Positions 60,301 through 64,000 of a DNA stretch of 64,000 bases are shown piece by piece. Origin of the DNA: Bryopsis sp. KO-2023. Its lineage: Eukaryota; Chlorophyta; Ulvophyceae; Bryopsidales; Bryopsidaceae. The notes under the pieces are model-generated. The model saw nothing but the letters and a program-made list of their open reading frames with translations, was not told the DNA's origin and made no database searches. The stretch spans positions 1,244,001-1,308,000 of the forward strand of contig BSYQ01000007.1 of assembly GCA_030272585.1 (NCBI GenBank), read 5' to 3'. The translations under genes were made by a program, and so were the position numbers. Every line of letters begins with the position of its first letter. Position 1 is the first letter of the stretch.

Positions 60301-60473
60301 CAGAGGAGGTGGTTTTCGAAGAAAATGGCATTGCTGAGGAAACCGTTGTTGAGGAGGAAAACGGAGTTGCAGAGGAAGTGTTTTCAGAAAACGGGGCTTC
60401 TGAGGGTTCTGGAGTTGCAGCTGACGATGTAGTTACAGAGAGTATCAATAGTGGCTCTGGATTCGAAGGCTGA
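57329..60473 (+). CDS. Secreted GH5 beta-mannanase with EGF-like and PAN/apple domains and acidic repeats
   Basis: Seven exons, 57329-57472, 57622-57693, 57853-57972, 58127-58573, 58689-58984, 59310-59627 and 59726-60473, encode 714 aa. MGRSARSILVLLLSAAVIASA is a signal peptide. Residues 25-370 match plant-type endo-1,4-beta-mannanase (GH5_7): FHAMRAWAHT, SSPGVYNE, LSFTDNWPKAGG, the acid/base Glu in WNLINEPRC (about 204), VGEEGFYS, DFLSFHSWI and the nucleophile Glu in ILQEFGK (about 317), so catalysis looks intact. Next are a Ca-binding-type EGF module (DIDINECVRATAGCPKNGGC, CQCYPTFELNGDIC) and a PAN/apple-like Cys module (TRDCQLACEMAEGCDSFSY). The tail is about 85 residues of acidic repeats built on E-E-N-G-V-A-E-E-V-V. 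It probably acts on wall mannan. EGF and PAN modules suggest retention in the matrix (inference). Confidence 0.93.
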
Positions 60474-61261
60474 TGATTAGGTTGGACCTCAGCTTGCTGT
60501 CCAAGAGATTGGCTCATAAATTGAAGATGGTGTCATTTTGAGTTTGGGAGTTTTTTCCTGGTTTTTCCTTTGGTTTTTTGCTTTTTCCTGTTTCTGTACC
60601 TGTCATGCTATTTTTCGTTTTTTTTAAGCTATTTTTCGTTTTTTTTGAAAGTTGAGAGTGTGGGTTCATCGTGATGTTGAGAAACCCCAATAAGGTTGGG
60701 TAAAATAAGGGAGGTTTTTTTCTTGTTTTCCACACCCCCACAGGATTCAGCGGGGGATTGTGTTTCGTGAATCGTTTGCATGGGGCAAAAAAGTTTTTTG
60801 AAAAAAAGGGAAACCTCATGTAATGTTTTTTTAAGCTGTGTTAGTGGAGATGGTGGATCAACAAAATCTCTGAAACAGAATCACCTCAGTGGTGGTGTCG
60901 AGCGGCTCCCAACCACCTGGGCCGAAATACAATGAAATCGCCCTTGTACCTGAATGTACAGCCTCCCAACCTCCACTGAGAAAAGCATTGCGCTTTATTC
61001 CACGCCAGCGATTTGGGATCGACTCGACACCTGCGCTGCGGATTCTCTTCGTTGCAGATTTGGCACAAAAAGCATGCCGGCGTCCATCAGTCAGCGGTGC
61101 GACATACGATCACATCGTCAAATCCGCTCCATTATACTGTTTCTGGCTTTCAAATTCTCTTGCAAGCACGGAGCGTTGACGTTTTTTTGGCCTCGCAAGT
61201 GAAAACACCGCTCTGTTTGGGGTGCAAAGTGTGTTTGAGCGAGTTCTGAGGTGCGAGAGAG
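60474..61261. other. Intergenic region between GH5 and DDT-domain gene
   Basis: Holds the GH5 3' flank, with a 21-bp tandem pair (gctatttttcg plus a T-run) at 60607-60648, and a more CpG-rich stretch from about 60890 to 61200 that is probably the promoter of the next gene. No coding signal is seen. Confidence 0.45.
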
Positions 61262-64000
61262 ATGAGCAAGGATCCCCAGAATGGGGAATCGAGGGAAGGG
61301 CTGGTTTCCCAGCCTTTTTCCGCAAGTTTTATGAGCGCTTTTGGGACCGCCGACTTCATGGAGGATGAGGAGGAGTTGGGGCTGGGGGTAGCGGCCGGCG
61401 ATATCAAAAGCCATGAGGCAGTTGATACCCTGAAGGAAGGTCCTGTCGAAAGAGTGAAGAAAAGTGGGCTGGGTCGGAAACGCTACGATCTGGGCGACGA
61501 CGTTGATGAACCGGGGATGACGCGCAGCGATCGCGTGAAGCCTAGGGTGATTACGCAGGTCGATGAGGAAGGTACCGACAACGATAAGGTGAGAGGACAC
61601 GTTTTCGGTGGTGAAAACCTCTAGGACGGCTTTTTTTTTCTAAGTTTCATTCTTGATGATGTCCAGTTTAATACGAGAGTTAATTTTTCGGGCGTTTCTC
61701 TCAGGTGGGGGTGATCAGGAGTGATTTTGCGGCGTCATCGACGGCCGGCGTCGAACAGCGCAAGGGAAGTGGTCGAGTGGGAAAGAGGCGCGGAAAGACG
61801 ACGTCCAAGAGGTACGCTTGGGACTTTTGAAACCAATGCGTCCGCTTCGCTTTTCTTGTCAAATCGTTTTCGGTCGTCGTTCTGGTTGGTTTTACGCCTG
61901 TGAGTGGGTAAGTATTGCTGGGTTAGCCCGCTAGTATATAGCGAACTGGGAAAAAAAGAGGAAAAGTGCTTTGCGTGGGTGTCCGTTCTTTCCGACGCTT
62001 TTGGACTCCGTTCGGTAACCTTCTCCTGGAGTGGATATTACGTGTGCGGAGAAGCGTACCAGACCACCCTCTTTATACTGTATCCAGAGGTCGAGCATTT
62101 GTCTGACCACCAACCGCTCAGGAGTCCAGTTTTTTGACCGGTTCGATTGAGCAGACAATCTTTTCCTGTTCTCCTCCTTCTCTACAGCAGCTCCAACATG
62201 AAGGGTGAGGACAGCCAGGGAGCCCCAACCCTGCCTGCAGGACCTGCAGGATCCGCGGGAGCGGGCTCGCGAGGAGTCCCCGGCCGTTTGGTCGAGGATT
62301 CCTCCCTTCCCAACGCCAACCTCCTCCCTCCCAGCGCCGCTCCCGTGGGGACCGGTCTGCTTCCTGCGGACCGCCTCACTGGTAAGCATTTTGCTCTTCT
62401 TTTTGCTCTTTGCTTTGACCTTGTTGTCCCAGGAAACAATCTGTCATTGGTACATCACTTGCAGCTCTCGACAGTGGGATTCCCAAAGGTTTTCATAGAA
62501 AAGTCCAGCAGTATCTCTTTCTCTCCACCATTTTCTGTTGCTGCTCAACCCCAGTGGGGATTTCTGGAGAGTGCATGTATGTTGCTGCTGTTCATCTGTG
62601 AACAGTAGTTATGGATGTTGAGGGTTCGGGTTTTTGGGATAATCATCATGACCTAAACAAGGATCTCAATCAAGTTGTGTGTGGTGCTTGCACAATTACT
62701 TGCAGGCTTGCTGGAAGTCTGGGCCTTCCTTAACAGGTTTGGCCCAGTCTTCGGGATCGGAGCAGTCCCCTCCATCGCAGAGATGGAAAGGGGTTTTGCT
62801 GATCCTCGGGAGTACCCGCAGCAATGCCAGCAGGTAATTGCTGCGCAGGTGTGTCTGGCCAACACCCTGCTCCAGGAGGCCTTCCAAGCTGCGCGGGATG
62901 CGCTGCGGGTGGGAGGTAAGCCGATGATCACATTATGTTGAGAATTTTGCATGTGTGGATTGTACTCCCTGTGATGATGTTACATGATCTCTGGATCAAT
63001 GATAAGTGAACGAAGGTGGAAATCTTGATTTGCTTTGTTTGACTGTGTATGTGGATTCCATTTATTGCCAGTTGATAAATGAAGGAACTAGAAATCATTA
63101 CCAACAGTCGATTGTACATTTGATGGGATGCATCAGCTCCTGTTTTGGGTGCGATTTCTTTTGCTGACCACAAGAATATGTTTTGGAAATGGACCTTGGA
63201 AGTGTGGTCATCAGATGTATACGGTCAGCGGTTGTGACCATATTGTTGTGATATCTTGATTCTGTGGGGCATCCATGTGAATGAAGGGATCATGAGGGAA
63301 ACAGCAAGAAGTAAATATGAATGTGAATATTCAGGTTCTTCGGTGGCCTGCCCAGCGGTGGACGAAACCTGCTGGCAGGAGGGCTTCCGAAGATACCTGC
63401 TGGCGGTGGAGGCAGCCCGGGGGGCGGCGGCGTACCACGCCAAGACCAGCACCGCCCCCCTCCCCCAAAAAATGGATGTGCCGAGCGAGCTGGCCACTCT
63501 GCCCGGCAGAGTGTGCATGGCAATGCTGTGCGGGGGCCTGAACAGCACCATGCTGGGGTGCTCCCCCATGTTCCACGTGCCAGGGGGGAACATGAAGGCC
63601 CTCCACTGCTTGCTCAACCGCAACGATGCGGAGGGGGTGGTGGCTGCCGAGGACTGGCTGAAGGGCAGCTTCCCGGGGGACTGGGCCAGGAGCTGGACCG
63701 AGGAGGAAAAGACCCTCAAGGTCCAGCTGCAGAAGGGGCTGAGGACCTTGATCCACGCCAAGGGTGAGTGGAAATGGATTCCAGTGTGTGCATTGACATG
63801 AACTTGTGCCAGATTTTGCCACCTTGCTGTGATGGCTGCTTCTTTCTTGCCTTGAATACAAACGATTGAATTTGTTGATGAGCGAAACATGGCAGTCGAC
63901 AATCCTGCACCAGAAAAGTGACTTGTTTTTCTCTGGCATGTTTTTTAGACTCGAGGTCGGGTGCCCCAGGGGAGCTGCAGTGCTACCATGGGTCCTCCTC
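61262..64000 (+). CDS. DDT-domain-like nuclear protein (5' part, runs off the window)
   Basis: Six exons are visible: 61262-61588, 61705-61811, 62188-62381, 62706-62915, 63335-63763 and 63949 to the window end, with coherent phases. The N-terminus (MSKDPQNGESREG, FMEDEEELGLGV) is acidic, followed by a basic stretch (KKSGLGRKRY; GSGRVGKRRGKTTSKR) resembling a nuclear localisation signal or AT-hook-like DNA contact. A Gly/Ala/Pro-rich linker leads to LLEVWAFLNRFGPVFGIGAV followed by PSIAEMERGFADP, which I read as a DDT domain, the helical module of chromatin-remodelling subunits. The next exon is more GC-rich than the rest of the window and helical (YLLAVEAARGAAAYHAK; DWARSWTEEEKTLKVQLQKG). Its partners, often ISWI-type ATPases, cannot be judged from the visible part. 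The DDT call is moderate. Confidence 0.7.

Noticed and set aside
12546..63000. A single co-regulated wall-synthesis gene cluster (GH9, chitin synthase, GH5)
   Set aside because: The genes are on different strands and separated by unrelated housekeeping genes, and nothing in the sequence shows shared regulation.

Overview
The window is nuclear DNA of an intron-rich eukaryote. Genes have 4 to 17 exons with GT-AG introns (two or more look GC-AG), UTRs and intergenic DNA are full of homopolymer runs, and there are no operons. Several proteins have land-plant-type sequences. These are a GLY1/SFD1-type plastid glycerol-3-phosphate dehydrogenase, a plant-type DapB with a transit-peptide-like leader, an ACT-domain STY-type protein kinase and a plant-like eIF3m. 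Alongside them sit a chitin synthase, a GH9 protein with Kazal modules, a GH5 mannanase with EGF and PAN modules, and a hydroxyproline-rich-style Cys-rich secreted protein. My best inference is a green (Viridiplantae) alga, perhaps a streptophyte or prasinophyte; the species is not determined. Exon models were built by eye from splice signals, reading-phase continuity and family resemblance, with no transcript data.

Layout. 1-1155 (+): 3' end of an N-acylglucosamine/cellobiose 2-epimerase-family gene. 3090-5081 (-): plastid GPDH. 5524-8031 and 9046-11826 (+): tandem pair of arsenite methyltransferases. 12546-15457 (-): CaiB/BaiF family III CoA-transferase. 15794-18225 (-): eIF3m, divergent from 18586-20682 (+) DapB. 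21471-23809 (-): WD40 protein. 24447-26854 (-): secreted Kazal-Kazal-GH9 protein. 29258-30776 (-): unrecognised basic Ser-rich protein. 32999-37458 (-): ABCG half-transporter. 38640-40335 (+): Cys-rich/Pro-rich secreted protein. 44830-48906 (-): ACT-domain STY-like kinase. 50371-56232 (+): chitin synthase. 57329-60473 (+): secreted GH5 mannanase-EGF-PAN protein. 61262-64000 (+): DDT-domain protein running off the window.

Themes. One is plastid metabolism and import: GPDH for glycerolipids, DapB for lysine, and a kinase whose plant relatives phosphorylate transit peptides. A second is the wall or extracellular matrix: chitin synthase, GH9, GH5 and the Cys-rich protein. A third is arsenic detoxification by a duplicated gene. 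Nothing suggests these form one pathway. The most unusual signals are a segment of about 160 bp lying in opposite orientations in intron 1 of the two arsenite methyltransferases, the change of their upstream ATG from in-frame to out-of-frame, a GH9 domain lacking the usual aspartate pair, the unrecognised three-exon gene at 29-31 kb, and two kilobase-scale pyrimidine-biased gene-free blocks.
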